64,000 nucleotides of DNA from Cupriavidus necator (GTDB lineage: Bacteria; Pseudomonadota; Gammaproteobacteria; Burkholderiales; Burkholderiaceae): the NCBI RefSeq assembly GCF_013141915.1, contig NZ_SROX01000013.1, positions 62,001-126,000 of the forward strand, written 5' to 3'. The translations under genes and the position numbers were made by a program. The notes beneath the pieces are model-generated. The model was not told where the DNA came from and made no database searches. It saw only the letters and a list, made by a program, of their open reading frames with translations. Positions 42,953-51,854 of this stretch are shown one piece after another (the stretch's first letter is position 1; each line of letters opens with the position of its first letter).

Positions 42953-44146
42953 ATGTTGCGGCGCTTTTGGCTGTTCTTTGCCCAGGCTGTCACCGTCGTG
43001 CTGGCGGTCTGGTTCGTCGTGGCAACGCTCAAGCCTGAATGGCTGCAGAGGGGGCGCGTCGCGGTCCAATCCGGTTCGCCCATCGTGGCGCTCAAGGAGG
43101 TCGTGCCCAATGTGTCCGGCCCTGCGGCCGAAGGGTCATACAGTGAAGCCGCCCAGCTTGCCATGCCGGCGGTGGTCAATATCTTTACCAGCAAGAACGG
43201 CAACAAGCGCTCACCCAACCCGCAGGCCGAGGATCCGTGGTTCCGCTTCTTCTTTGGGGACCGCCTGCCCGAGCGGCAGGAGCCGGTCTCCAGCCTGGGA
43301 TCGGGCGTCATTGTCAGTGCCGAGGGTTACATTCTAACCAACCACCACGTGGTCGACGGCGCCGACGAGATCGAGATCGCGCTGACCGACGGCCGCAAGG
43401 CCAATGCCAAGGTGGTCGGGTCCGACCCGGAAACCGATCTGGCGGTGCTCAAGGTGACGCTCAAGGACCTGCCCGCGATCACGCTGGGCCGGCTCGAGAA
43501 TGTGAAGGTGGGCGATGTGGTGCTGGCCATCGGCAACCCGTTCGGTGTGGGCCAGACCGTGACCATGGGCATTGTGTCGGCGCTGGGGCGCAGTCACCTG
43601 GGTATCAACACGTTCGAGAACTTTATCCAGACCGATGCCGCGATCAACCCCGGCAACTCGGGCGGCGCCCTGGTGGATGCGCAGGGCAACCTGCTGGGCA
43701 TCAATACGGCAATCTATTCGCGCTCGGGCGGCTCGCTGGGTATCGGCTTTGCCATTCCGGTATCGACGGCCAAGCAGGTGATGGAGTCGATCATCTCGAC
43801 CGGCAGCGTGACGCGCGGCTGGATCGGCGTCGAGCCGCAAGACATGACGCCAGAGATTGCCGAATCCTTCGGCCTCGATGCCAAGGAAGGCGCACTGATC
43901 GCCGCCGTGGTCCAGGGCGGCCCGGCCGACAAGGCAGGCGTGCGGCCCGGCGATGTGCTGACCAAGGTGAATGGCTTGTCGATCACGGACACCACGGCGC
44001 TGCTCAATGCCATTGCGCAACTCAAGCCAGGTGTGGACATCAAGATGACGGTGATCCGTCGCGGCAAGCCGACCGACCTGACGGTCACGATCGGCAAGCG
44101 GCCACCGCCGCCACGCCGCTCGCTGCCGTTTGAAGAGGAAGAGTGA
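42953..44146 (+). CDS. DegS-like membrane-anchored serine protease (HtrA family)
   Basis: A 397-residue HtrA protease. One N-terminal TM anchor (FWLFFAQAVTVVLAVWFVVAT) places the protease in the periplasm. Catalytic triad H132 (TNHHV), D162 (ETDLAV) and S236 (GNSGGAL). A single PDZ domain follows (about 265-385; GWIGVEPQDMTPEIA, ADKAGVRPGDVL). One anchor plus one PDZ is the DegS/AlgW layout rather than the two-PDZ DegP/MucD layout. It could therefore act in the envelope stress response; no sigma-E genes are nearby. ATG 42953 chosen; a TTG at 42923 would lengthen it by ten residues. Confidence 0.92.
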   Translation: MLRRFWLFFAQAVTVVLAVWFVVATLKPEWLQRGRVAVQSGSPIVALKEVVPNVSGPAAEGSYSEAAQLAMPAVVNIFTSKNGNKRSPNPQAEDPWFRFFFGDRLPERQEPVSSLGSGVIVSAEGYILTNHHVVDGADEIEIALTDGRKANAKVVGSDPETDLAVLKVTLKDLPAITLGRLENVKVGDVVLAIGNPFGVGQTVTMGIVSALGRSHLGINTFENFIQTDAAINPGNSGGALVDAQGNLLGINTAIYSRSGGSLGIGFAIPVSTAKQVMESIISTGSVTRGWIGVEPQDMTPEIAESFGLDAKEGALIAAVVQGGPADKAGVRPGDVLTKVNGLSITDTTALLNAIAQLKPGVDIKMTVIRRGKPTDLTVTIGKRPPPPRRSLPFEEEE

Positions 44147-44173
44147 GGCTGGCGTTGCCAGCATCGCCTGAAG

Positions 44174-44200
44174 AACCCGCCAGCGATGGCGGGTTTTTTT
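44174..44200 (+). terminator. Intrinsic terminator of the DegS-like protease gene
   Basis: AACCCGCCA / TGGCGGGTT stem with a GCGA loop followed directly by a run of T, 27 bases after the stop codon. Confidence 0.9.
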
Positions 44201-44498
44201 ATGGCCGCAGGATTCCGTCGGCAGACCCGAGTTGTACGCTCGGGCGCGGGCTGACGCGCTTGGCCACGGTCTCGTGTGTCATTGCCGTTCGTCGCCAGGG
44301 TCGCAGGCCAGCGGCAGCCCCATCGTGTCGGCGCGACCTCGCGCCAAACTCGTGGCGGTCACCATCCTAGCGTCATGCCGGCACCATGCCATGGCAGGAG
44401 CTAGCGAGCATGGCGGCGATGCCGACACCGTGGCATGTTCGCAGAAACATCGCGGGCATACGTCCCTTTGCCGTCCACTCCGCCTTGAAGCACAAAAG

Positions 44499-44533
44499 AA
44501 AACGCCGGCATCCTTACGGATACCGGCGTTTTT
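44499..44533 (-). terminator. Intrinsic terminator of the porin gene
   Basis: On the reverse strand, AAAAACGCCGGTATCC pairs with GGATGCCGGCGTTTTC around a short loop and is followed by TTTTG. It lies about 36 bases past the porin stop. Confidence 0.85.
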
Positions 44534-44569
44534 CAAGCCAATCTAAAGCGGGCTTGCACCCGCGCTAGA

Positions 44570-45658
44570 TTAGAACTTGTGGCGCAGGCCGATCACAGCA
44601 CCGAACTGGTCCTTGCCCGGCTGAACGCTGCCCGCAACTTGCGAGTTGAAGCCGTTCACGCCCAGGGTCGAGCCATTGTCGTTCAGAGCGTACGACAGCG
44701 AGGTGTACACGTCGGTACGCTTCGACAGCGCGTAGTCGGCCGTGATCACGAATTGCCACGGATCGGCGTCCGTCTTGCGGAAGTCTTGGTAGTAAGCAGC
44801 GCCCGACAGCGAGAACGCCGGGGTCAGCTGGTAACCCAGACCCAGCCAGTACAGGTTGGAGGTGCTGTTGGCCACCAGCGGGCTCACGCCCGGCAGGACG
44901 GCGCCGTCAGCGGCCTTGGCCCAACGGTAACCAGCGTACACCTTGGCCGGGCCGAAGGCGTAGTTGGCGCCAACGGTAGCGCGGCGGATGCGTTGGCCGC
45001 TTGCGTCAACAGCAGGCGTGCCAACGGTGGTGCCGTGCGTTTCGTCGTAGGCAGCGCCGATCGACAGCGGGCCGGCTGCGTAGCTCAGCAGGGCGCCGTA
45101 CTCTTGGCCGCGGCGGAATGCGCCGGCGGCTTCCTGGCCGTTGTTGTTGAAGCTGTAGAACGCCGAAGCGGTCAGGCCACCGAAGGTGCCGATGTACTTG
45201 ACGGTGTTGTCAGCGCGCGAAGCAAACGCAGCGTCCTGAGCCAGGATGCCGTAGCGCGACGAAATGGCCATCGGATCATACAGCAGGCCAAAGTCGTAGA
45301 ACGACGTTTGCTGACGGCCCAGCAGCAGCGAGCCGAACTGGCTTTGCAGACCGACATAGGCTTGACGACCGAACAGACGACCACCTTGGGCCGACGTACC
45401 GTTGTCGAGATCAAAACCGCTTTCCAGGACGAAAACGCCCTTCAGGCCGCCGCCCAGATCTTCGACGCCACGCAGGCCCCAGCGCGAACCGGATTGGTTG
45501 CCCGACGACATGCGGAACAGGTTGTCACCATTGGCGCCCGAGTTGCTGTTGTACTCGAGGCCGACGTCAGCAACACCGTACAGGGTTACGCTCGATTGGG
45601 CATAAGCGCCGCCAGCGGCCAGAGCGGCGACGGCAGCAGCAAACAGTTTCATCTTCAT
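44570..45658 (-). CDS. Outer-membrane general porin (Bordetella/Burkholderia type)
   Basis: A 362-residue 16-strand trimeric porin. Signal peptide MKMKLFAAAVAALAAGGAYA, mature start QSSVTLYGVADVGLEY, GSRWGLRGVEDLGGGLKGVF, RQAYVGLQSQFGSLLLGRQ and a final Phe (LRHKF), the outer-membrane insertion signal. Start ATG 45656-45658; the frame extends to 45721 but signal peptide begins here. Codon use is biased towards a highly expressed gene. Transcribed alone with its own terminator; a perfect small palindrome in the 5' leader may regulate it. Confidence 0.95.
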   Translation of the reverse strand: MKMKLFAAAVAALAAGGAYAQSSVTLYGVADVGLEYNSNSGANGDNLFRMSSGNQSGSRWGLRGVEDLGGGLKGVFVLESGFDLDNGTSAQGGRLFGRQAYVGLQSQFGSLLLGRQQTSFYDFGLLYDPMAISSRYGILAQDAAFASRADNTVKYIGTFGGLTASAFYSFNNNGQEAAGAFRRGQEYGALLSYAAGPLSIGAAYDETHGTTVGTPAVDASGQRIRRATVGANYAFGPAKVYAGYRWAKAADGAVLPGVSPLVANSTSNLYWLGLGYQLTPAFSLSGAAYYQDFRKTDADPWQFVITADYALSKRTDVYTSLSYALNDNGSTLGVNGFNSQVAGSVQPGKDQFGAVIGLRHKF

Positions 45659-45698
45659 ATCGACACTTTCCTTGTCAACTGATTGGGAAATCTTGGTT

Positions 45699-45714
45699 GC
45701 CCAAGTGCTTGGGC
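45699..45714. promoter_or_regulatory. Perfect inverted repeat in the porin 5' leader
   Basis: GCCCAAG-TG-CTTGGGC, 7+7 bases with a two-base centre, about 40 bases upstream of the porin start. Dyad symmetry suits a dimeric regulator's operator; as RNA it could form a small hairpin or sRNA pairing site. Role not shown. Confidence 0.4.
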
Positions 45715-45891
45715 GACGCATTTACATTCACGTCTGCTGCGTATTATGTGCCAGCCCCCCCGGCCGTCAGAAGGCTTTTTCGGCGTAAACCATGCTTACC
45801 GGCGGTTTTTGTTGTCGGGGAGCAACAGGAATGCGGGCGGAAATCCCTATTTTGGTGCAAAGCAGTGCAACACCTGGGAAAAATCCATGCC

Positions 45892-46698
45892 TCAGCGGGA
45901 TTCGTCGGGCTGGGTTTCTGCTGAAGTGGCGTCTTCGGCTACCGGACGGCCGATAAAACGGGCCAGGAGCAGGCCAAGTTCATAGAGCGCGATAAGAGGT
46001 ACCGCCAGCAGCAACTGCGACAGCACGTCAGGCGGTGTAACGATGGCCGCAATGATGAAGGCCCCGACGATGACATAGGGGCGGATCTGCTTAAGCTTCT
46101 CCAGCTCCACCACGCCGAAGCGCACCAGCACGATCACCACCACCGGTACTTCGAAGGTGATGCCGAAGGCCAGGAACGTCGTCATGGCGAAGCTGAGGTA
46201 TTTATCGATGTCAGTGGACATCTCGGCCCCCAGCGGCGCGTTGTAGTGGGCCATGAAATGGAACACCGTGGGGAACACCAGAAAGTACGCAAACGCCACG
46301 CCGCACAGGAACAGGAAATAGCTGCTCGACACCAGCGGCAGGATCAGGCGCTTCTCATGCTGGTACAGGCCAGGCGCGACGAACTGCCAGACCTGGTACA
46401 GCACCCACGGCAGCGCGATCAGGAACGCCACCAGCAAGGTCACCTTCATCGGCACGAAGAACGAGCCGGTCACATCCGTGACGATCATCTTGCCGCCCTT
46501 GGGCAGCGATTCCATCAGCGGCGCGGAGAAGAGATTGAAGATGACCGGCGCCCAGTAGACCAGCGAGACGAAGACCAGCATGATGCCGGCCACCGCCTTG
46601 ACCAGGCGCTGGCGCAGCTCGATCAGGTGGGAGATGAAGGTTTCCTGCTGCGACTCGTCTTGCGGGTCTTGGGGATCGGAGGACCGGGTGTCGCTCAT
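45892..46698 (-). CDS. tatC: Sec-independent translocase subunit TatC
   Basis: A 268-residue inner-membrane protein with six TM helices; the core receptor for twin-arginine signal peptides. FISHLIELRQRLVKAV at the N-terminus, VLYQVWQFVAPGLYQHEKRLILP in the conserved cytosolic/periplasmic region and ITPPDVLSQLLLAVPLIALYELGL near the C-terminus are diagnostic. Last gene of tatABC. The Tat-like signals on the Rieske protein and DctP in this window would be its clients. Confidence 0.96.
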   Translation of the reverse strand: MSDTRSSDPQDPQDESQQETFISHLIELRQRLVKAVAGIMLVFVSLVYWAPVIFNLFSAPLMESLPKGGKMIVTDVTGSFFVPMKVTLLVAFLIALPWVLYQVWQFVAPGLYQHEKRLILPLVSSSYFLFLCGVAFAYFLVFPTVFHFMAHYNAPLGAEMSTDIDKYLSFAMTTFLAFGITFEVPVVVIVLVRFGVVELEKLKQIRPYVIVGAFIIAAIVTPPDVLSQLLLAVPLIALYELGLLLARFIGRPVAEDATSAETQPDESR

Positions 46699-46822
46699 GG
46701 CGTGAACCGCTCAGCCGCGAGGGCTGGCAAGTGGATCGATTTAACCGCAACGTGGCGGCGCGGAAAGGCGGACACAACGACAGCGGCCACGGCGGCCGGC
46801 ATGAGTTCGCCGCGCGCCATGC

Positions 46823-47344
46823 TCACTCGAAGAAGGAACGGGATTGCCGGGTCACCGGCCGGTGCCGCTTGACGCGCGCCGCGCCCGACTGCACCCAGAC
46901 ACGGACATTGTGCTGGCGCTTGAACCACAGTGGACGCGCGCCCTGCTTGACGCGCCAGCTCTTGCGCCCGTTGTGCGCCTTGTGCGCCGCGTCCCAGCTG
47001 GGCACGAAGCCGCCGCTGGCGTCGCCGCTGCTGCCGGCCCCGGTGGCACCGGCGCTTTCGGTGCCGCCGAGCGCTTCGTTTAGCGCCTGGCTCTGCTCGT
47101 TGACTTCCTTGTGGATGGTGCGCTCGACATCGCGCGCGGCGTCCTCGAATTCCGTGCGCATCTTGCGCAGTTCTTCCAGTTCGACCTCGCGGCTGACTTC
47201 GGCCTTGACGTCGTTGATATAGCGCTGCGCACGCCCGACCAGCGCGCCCACCGTGCGCGCGACCTTGGGCAGCCGTTCGGGACCGATCACGATCAGTGCC
47301 ACGGCGCCGATCAGCGCCAGCTTGGAAATGCCGAGATCAATCAT
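46823..47344 (-). CDS. tatB: Twin-arginine translocase subunit TatB
   Basis: A 173-residue protein. MIDLGISKLALIGAVALIVIGPERLP is the TatB-type N-terminal TM and hinge with the conserved GPERLPK. An amphipathic helix follows (AQRYINDVKAEVSREVELEEL), then a long charged helical tail with an Ala/Gly-rich and basic C-terminus. It sits between tatA (94-base gap) and tatC (124-base gap). Confidence 0.95.
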   Translation of the reverse strand: MIDLGISKLALIGAVALIVIGPERLPKVARTVGALVGRAQRYINDVKAEVSREVELEELRKMRTEFEDAARDVERTIHKEVNEQSQALNEALGGTESAGATGAGSSGDASGGFVPSWDAAHKAHNGRKSWRVKQGARPLWFKRQHNVRVWVQSGAARVKRHRPVTRQSRSFFE

Positions 47345-47437
47345 GCGGACACATCATGCGGACAACATGCGGAAAAGCGCGGCGCGCAACGACACACGGC
47401 TGCGAGGTTTGCGTGGAAGGGAAGGCACACCACCGCC

Positions 47438-47668
47438 TTATTGCTGGCGGGATTTTTCCTTGGCTTCGACATCGATGGTGGTGGAATCGCGCAGCTCCTT
47501 GGACGCAGCTGGCTGGGCGTTCTTGTCCTCGCCTTCCTTCATGCCGTCCTTGAAGCCCTTGACCGCGCCGCCCAGATCCTGGCCGATATTGCGCAGCTTC
47601 TTGGTGCCGAACACCAGCATGACGATCACCAGCACGATCAGCCAGTGCCAAATGCTAAACGAACCCAT
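47438..47668 (-). CDS. tatA: Twin-arginine translocase subunit TatA
   Basis: A 76-residue pore-forming component: MGSFSIWHWLIVLVIVMLVFG TM segment, the KLRNIGQDLG hinge and amphipathic helix GGAVKGFKDGMKEGED, then a polar tail. First gene of tatABC, after hinT. ATG 47666-47668 with GGAGC upstream on the reverse strand. Confidence 0.95.
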   Translation of the reverse strand: MGSFSIWHWLIVLVIVMLVFGTKKLRNIGQDLGGAVKGFKDGMKEGEDKNAQPAASKELRDSTTIDVEAKEKSRQQ

Positions 47669-47816
47669 TTTTTGCTCCTGATGCAGCCGCGGGCACAGTC
47701 ATTGATGCCCGGACCCGTTGTTCCGTCCCGTGATGGCCGCGCCGGGCGACGGTTGCCGGCGCAGCTTCTGACCGCGGGCGTTGCCGCCGCGGCCCCCTCC
47801 CATACAAGGCTGCCGG

Positions 47817-48173
47817 TCAGGGCAGCGGTCCCTTCCAGGTGTGGCGCGGCCCACCGAGCACATGCAGATGCAAGTGGTAGACCTCCTGTCCGCCGTCCGG
47901 GCCGGTGTTGATCACCGTCCGAAAGCCGTTGGAACAGCCGGCCGCGCGCGCCAGTTCAGGCACCTTCAACATCATTCTAGCAAGCACCTCTCCTTCGCCG
48001 GCGCCGCAATCGGCCAGCGAGTCGACATGCGATTTGGGAATGACCAGCAAGTGTACCGGGGCCTTGGGATGGATATCGTGGAAAGCCAGCATGTCGTCGT
48101 CTTCATAGACTTTGTTCGACGGCAGCTCGCCGGCCACGATCTTGCAGAAGATGCAATTATCCTGAGCGTTCAT
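47817..48173 (-). CDS. hinT: HIT-family purine nucleoside phosphoramidase (HinT-like)
   Basis: A 118-residue HIT protein. NCIFCKIVAGELPSNKVYEDD at the N-terminus (with CxxC), HLLVIPKSHVDSL in the middle, and the catalytic HxHxH motif as YHLHLHVLGG near the C-terminus. It hydrolyses adenosine phosphoramidates and acyl-adenylates in known members. Located between the DUF4870 gene and tatA, the same place as in other Burkholderiales. Confidence 0.95.
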   Translation of the reverse strand: MNAQDNCIFCKIVAGELPSNKVYEDDDMLAFHDIHPKAPVHLLVIPKSHVDSLADCGAGEGEVLARMMLKVPELARAAGCSNGFRTVINTGPDGGQEVYHLHLHVLGGPRHTWKGPLP

Positions 48174-48227
48174 GAAAATTTCATTGCGACGGCCGCGGCC
48201 GCGGCGAGACCCTGATGCAACCGGGCC

Positions 48228-48617
48228 TCAGAACCGCTGGTCCGGGTACATGGGCTTGCTGTCGTTCAGATACAGCCAACCCTTGACGATACGATACAGC
48301 ATCCACAGCGACAGCACGCCCCAGACTGCGAAGGCCAGCGGCATCAGCACAACTGTCGCGAACAGCACCCCGCCCAGCACGCCCCAGGCCACCGACCACC
48401 AGAACGAACGAATCTGCCAGGCGAAGTGCGAGGCATACAGCGAACCGCGAGCGTCATCGCGCTTGACGTAGTCGACCACGATGGCGATCAGCGCGGTTAT
48501 GCCGCCGGTGAGCCAGAAGATCGCATACAGCGCATAAAGGATGTGCAGCAGCTTGCGCAGGCTGCCCAGCTGTTGGCCGCTCGGGGTGGTGACTTGCCCG
48601 GTGTAGTCGTTCGCCAT
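48228..48617 (-). CDS. DUF4870-like membrane protein
   Basis: A 129-residue protein with about three hydrophobic segments (LLHILYALYAIFWLTGGITA; FWWSVAWGVLGGVLFATVVL; LAFAVWGVLSLWMLYRIVKG). The layout and the ending resemble DUF4870 membrane proteins. ATG 48615-48617 chosen because the protein logic starts there; the frame continues to 48800 over the hisE end. It lies between hisE and hinT on the same strand and is probably co-transcribed. Function unknown. Confidence 0.8.
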   Translation of the reverse strand: MANDYTGQVTTPSGQQLGSLRKLLHILYALYAIFWLTGGITALIAIVVDYVKRDDARGSLYASHFAWQIRSFWWSVAWGVLGGVLFATVVLMPLAFAVWGVLSLWMLYRIVKGWLYLNDSKPMYPDQRF

Positions 48618-48679
48618 GATCGCCCTCGGTTGGAAGCCTGCCTTGCGGCAGGCGGGAGACCGGCCGGCACGCGTGCCGG

Positions 48680-49051
48680 CTAGTCCTTGCGCCGGGCCTT
48701 TTCTTCCAGGCCGGACAGACCTTCGCGCCGTGCCAGCTCGTTGACCACGTCGGCCGGCGTCAGCCCGAAGTTTGCCAGCAAGACCATGCTGTGGAACCAA
48801 AGATCCGCCACTTCATAGACCACCTTGCCGGCCGCGGCGCCGCTCTGGCCGGCGGCGCGGGCGTCCTTGGCGGCCATCACGGTCTCGGTGGCTTCCTCGC
48901 CGATCTTCTTCAGGATGGCGTCGTCGCCCTTGCTGAACAGGCGCGCCACGTACGACTTGTCGGGGTCGCCGCCGTTGGCGGGCTTGCGCGACTCCAGTAC
49001 CTCGGCCAGGCGCGCCAGGACATCGTTGCTGCTGAATGCGTTGTCGCTCAT
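48680..49051 (-). CDS. hisE: Phosphoribosyl-ATP diphosphatase HisE
   Basis: A 123-residue all-helical MazG-like pyrophosphohydrolase; step 2 of histidine synthesis, PR-ATP to PR-AMP. SYVARLFSKGDDAILKKIGEEATETVMAA carries the conserved acidic EExxE-type metal motif, and VVYEVADLWFHSMVLL the second acidic site. Separate from hisI, whose stop overlaps its start (ATGA at 49048-49051), so step 2 and step 3 enzymes are translationally coupled. Confidence 0.96.
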   Translation of the reverse strand: MSDNAFSSNDVLARLAEVLESRKPANGGDPDKSYVARLFSKGDDAILKKIGEEATETVMAAKDARAAGQSGAAAGKVVYEVADLWFHSMVLLANFGLTPADVVNELARREGLSGLEEKARRKD

Positions 49052-49452
49052 GGCTTGGTATAGATCTGGGCAGGGTCCTTCAGCACCGGCTCGACGGTCT
49101 GCCAGTCGCCGGCGTCCGCGTCGCCCTCGAACTTCTGGAAGAAGCAGGAATGGCGTCCGGTATGGCAGGCAATGCTGTCGACCTGCGTCACCTTCAGCAG
49201 CACCACGTCTTCATCGCAGTCCAGACGGATCTCGTGCACCTTCTGCACATGGCCCGACTCTTCGCCTTTGTGCCACAGGCGCTTGCGCGAGCGCGACCAG
49301 AACACGGCCTCGCCCAGCTCCACGGTGCGCAGCAGCGCCTCGCGGTTCATGAACGCGAACATCAGCACGTCGTTCGAGCCGACTTCCTGCACGATCACCG
49401 GCACCAGGCCGTTGTCGTCCCATTTCACCTTGTTGAGCCACTTCTTCGGCAT
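49048..49452 (-). CDS. hisI: Phosphoribosyl-AMP cyclohydrolase HisI
   Basis: A 134-residue zinc enzyme; step 3 of histidine synthesis opens the adenine ring of PR-AMP. Metal ligands in RLDCDEDVVLLKV and the Cys/His pair SIACHTGRHSCFF near residue 100. WSRSRKRLWHKGEESGH is the family hallmark. ATG 49450-49452, three bases after the hisF stop. It is a stand-alone HisI, not fused to HisE as in enterics. Confidence 0.97.
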   Translation of the reverse strand: MPKKWLNKVKWDDNGLVPVIVQEVGSNDVLMFAFMNREALLRTVELGEAVFWSRSRKRLWHKGEESGHVQKVHEIRLDCDEDVVLLKVTQVDSIACHTGRHSCFFQKFEGDADAGDWQTVEPVLKDPAQIYTKP

Positions 49453-49454
49453 AG

Positions 49455-50225
49455 TCAGATCCGCACAGGAATGCCCTCGCGGGCCATGAATGCCTTGGCT
49501 TCGCCCACGGTGTGTTGGCCGTAGTGGAAGATGCTGGCGGCCAGCACCGCGTCGGCGCGGCCCTGGGTAATGCCGTCGGCCAGGTCCTGCAGGCCGCCGA
49601 CACCGCCCGAGGCGATCACCGGCACCGGCACCGCATCGCTGACCGCGCGGGTGAGCTCCAGGTCGAAGCCGCTCCTGGTGCCGTCGCGGTCCATGCTGGT
49701 CAGCAGGATCTCGCCGGCGCCCCGCGTGGCCATCTCGCGCGCCCATTGCACCGCGTCCAGCCCCGTTGCCTTGCGCCCGCCGTGGGTGAAGACTTCCCAG
49801 CGCGGCGCTTCGCCGGGGGCCGAGCTGCGCTTGGCGTCGATCGCCACTACGATGCATTGCGAGCCATAGCGCGCGGTGGCATCCGACACCAGCTGCGGAT
49901 TAGCAATCGCCGACGAGTTGACGCTGATCTTGTCCGCGCCGGCATTGAGCAGGCGCCGCACGTCTTCGACGGTGCGCACGCCGCCGCCCACCGTCAGCGG
50001 GATAAATACCTGCGAGGCCACGTCCTCGATGATATGCAGCATCAGATCGCGCCCGTCGCTGGTCGCGGTGATGTCCAGGAATGTGATTTCGTCGGCGCCC
50101 TGCTCGTCATAGCGGCGCGCGATTTCCACGGGATCGCCCGCGTCGCGCAGTTCGACAAAGTTGACGCCCTTGACCACCCGCCCGTTGGTCACGTCCAGGC
50201 AGGGGATGATACGTTTGGCTAGCAT
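49455..50225 (-). CDS. hisF: Imidazole glycerol phosphate synthase cyclase HisF
   Basis: A 256-residue TIM barrel; step 5 with HisH. MLAKRIIPCLDVTNGRVVKGV holds the first catalytic Asp (D11), and the second is D130-like in VVAIDAKR region. FLDITATSDGRD and PLTVGGGVRT bind phosphate. ATG 50223-50225. It ends beside hisI and follows hisA by 70 bases. Confidence 0.97.
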   Translation of the reverse strand: MLAKRIIPCLDVTNGRVVKGVNFVELRDAGDPVEIARRYDEQGADEITFLDITATSDGRDLMLHIIEDVASQVFIPLTVGGGVRTVEDVRRLLNAGADKISVNSSAIANPQLVSDATARYGSQCIVVAIDAKRSSAPGEAPRWEVFTHGGRKATGLDAVQWAREMATRGAGEILLTSMDRDGTRSGFDLELTRAVSDAVPVPVIASGGVGGLQDLADGITQGRADAVLAASIFHYGQHTVGEAKAFMAREGIPVRI

Positions 50226-50295
50226 GAGATTCCTTGTCCGCCACCGCTGCCGTGCGGGCAGCGGCGAGGCGGCTGCGCCCCGCGGCGCCGTTGCC

Positions 50296-51042
50296 TTATT
50301 GCCCGTCGCGCAGCTTGTCCGCCAGCGCCTGTGCGGCGGCAAAGTTGAGGTCGCCCGAGTAGATCGCGCGGCCGCAAATCACGCCTTCCACGCCCTCGCG
50401 TTCCACCGCGCAGAGGTTGTCGATATCGGCCAGGTTGGACAGGCCGCCGCTGGCAATCACCGGAATCGACATCGATTGCGCCAGCTTGACGGTGGCGTCG
50501 ATATTGATCCCCTGCAGCATGCCGTCGCGGCCGATGTCGGTGTAGATGATGGCCTCGACGCCGTAGTCTTCATACTTGCGCGCCAGGTCCGCCACCTCGT
50601 GGCCGGTCAGCTTGCTCCAGCCGTCGGTGGCCACCTTGCCATCCTTGGCATCGAGGCCGACGATGATATGGCCGCCGAAAGCCGAGCAGGCGTCCTTCAG
50701 GAAGCCGGGATTCTTCACCGCCGCGGTGCCGATGATGACGTACGAAAGCCCGTCGTCCAGCCAGCGCTCGATGGTGTTCAGGTCGCGGATGCCGCCGCCC
50801 AGCTGCACCGGGATCTCGTCGCCGACCTCGGCGATGATGGCCTTGATGGCCTCCTCGTTGCGGGGCTTGCCCACGAACGCGCCATTCAGGTCCACCAGGT
50901 GCAGGCGGCGGGCGCCCTGCTCCACCCAGTGGCGTGCCATGGCGGCGGGATCTTCGGAAAAGACGGTGGCCTGGTCCATGTCGCCTTGTTTGAGGCGTAC
51001 ACACTGACCGTCCTTCAGGTCGATGGCCGGAATGAGCAACAT
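50296..51042 (-). CDS. hisA: ProFAR isomerase HisA
   Basis: A 248-residue TIM barrel; step 4 of histidine synthesis. MLLIPAIDLKDGQCVRLKQGDM holds the catalytic Asp (D8) and phosphate site; VQLGGGIRDLNTIERWLDDG and YTDIGRDGMLQGIN (second Asp) are typical. The sequence resembles HisF, its ancient paralogue. It follows hisH with a 158-base gap that contains no gene but could hold a secondary promoter. Confidence 0.97.
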   Translation of the reverse strand: MLLIPAIDLKDGQCVRLKQGDMDQATVFSEDPAAMARHWVEQGARRLHLVDLNGAFVGKPRNEEAIKAIIAEVGDEIPVQLGGGIRDLNTIERWLDDGLSYVIIGTAAVKNPGFLKDACSAFGGHIIVGLDAKDGKVATDGWSKLTGHEVADLARKYEDYGVEAIIYTDIGRDGMLQGINIDATVKLAQSMSIPVIASGGLSNLADIDNLCAVEREGVEGVICGRAIYSGDLNFAAAQALADKLRDGQ

Positions 51043-51200
51043 ATGCGTGACGAGCGTGGTTGAGTGAGTGAGATTGAGCGAGACCGGCGCATGCCGGTCA
51101 GGTCGGGTCGATAGTCGATTGGAAACGGGTCAGGTGCCGGGTCGGTCAGCGGTCGGACATCGGTAAAAAAAGCGAATCGCGAATCGGCAAGCCTGTTGCT

Positions 51201-51854
51201 TCAGGGGTTCCAGTGGACGAAGTTCCGGTACAGCTGCAGGCCCAGGGCCGCGCTTTTCTCGGGGTGGAACTGCGTCGCGAAAATATTATCGCGCGCTACC
51301 GCGCTGGTAAACACGACTCCGTATTCCGTTTCGCCGGCGACATGGGCCGGATCCTGCGCCTGCACATAGTAGCTGTGGACGAAATAGAACCAGCTGTCGT
51401 CCGGGATGCCGCTCCACAGCGGGTGCGGCCTGGCCTGGCGCACCCGGTTCCAGCCCATCTGCGGCACCTTGTAGCGCGAGCCATCGGGCTGCGTCATGCC
51501 GTCCAGCGCAAAGCGCACTACCTGGCCGGGCATCAGCGCCAGCGCCGGGGTGCGGTCCGCGCCGGCGCGGCTTTCGGTGCTGAATTCGAACAGCATCTGC
51601 TCGCCCACGCACACGCCCAGCATCGGCTTGCTGGCGGCGGCCTCGACTACCGCCTGCTGCAGGCCGGACGCTCCCAGCGCCGACATGCAGTCGGGCATGG
51701 CGCCCTGGCCGGGCAGCACCACGCGGTCCGCCGAGCGGATGCCTTCGGGCGCATCCACCACCCGGACATCGGCTTCCGGCGCCGCGGCACGCAGCGCCTG
51801 CGCCACCGAGCGCAGGTTGCCCATGCCGTAATCCACAATTGCTATGGTAGTCAT
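51201..51854 (-). CDS. hisH: Imidazole glycerol phosphate synthase glutaminase HisH
   Basis: A 217-residue class-I glutaminase that supplies ammonia to HisF. Triad: nucleophile Cys in MLGVCVGEQM near residue 80-85, His and Glu in TQFHPEKSA near the C-terminus. IVDYGMGNLRSVAQAL is the start motif. Its ATG overlaps the stop of marC (51851-51854), so marC is within the operon rather than next to it. Confidence 0.96.
   Translation of the reverse strand: MTTIAIVDYGMGNLRSVAQALRAAAPEADVRVVDAPEGIRSADRVVLPGQGAMPDCMSALGASGLQQAVVEAAASKPMLGVCVGEQMLFEFSTESRAGADRTPALALMPGQVVRFALDGMTQPDGSRYKVPQMGWNRVRQARPHPLWSGIPDDSWFYFVHSYYVQAQDPAHVAGETEYGVVFTSAVARDNIFATQFHPEKSAALGLQLYRNFVHWNP

Larger units (their letters stand above)
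44147..44569. other. 423-base convergent region between the DegS-like and porin genes
   Basis: Bounded by two terminators: that of the protease gene at 44174-44200 and that of the porin gene at 44499-44533. Between them (about 44201-44498) I see no supported gene; short frames there lack ribosome sites and family resemblance. Confidence 0.6.
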
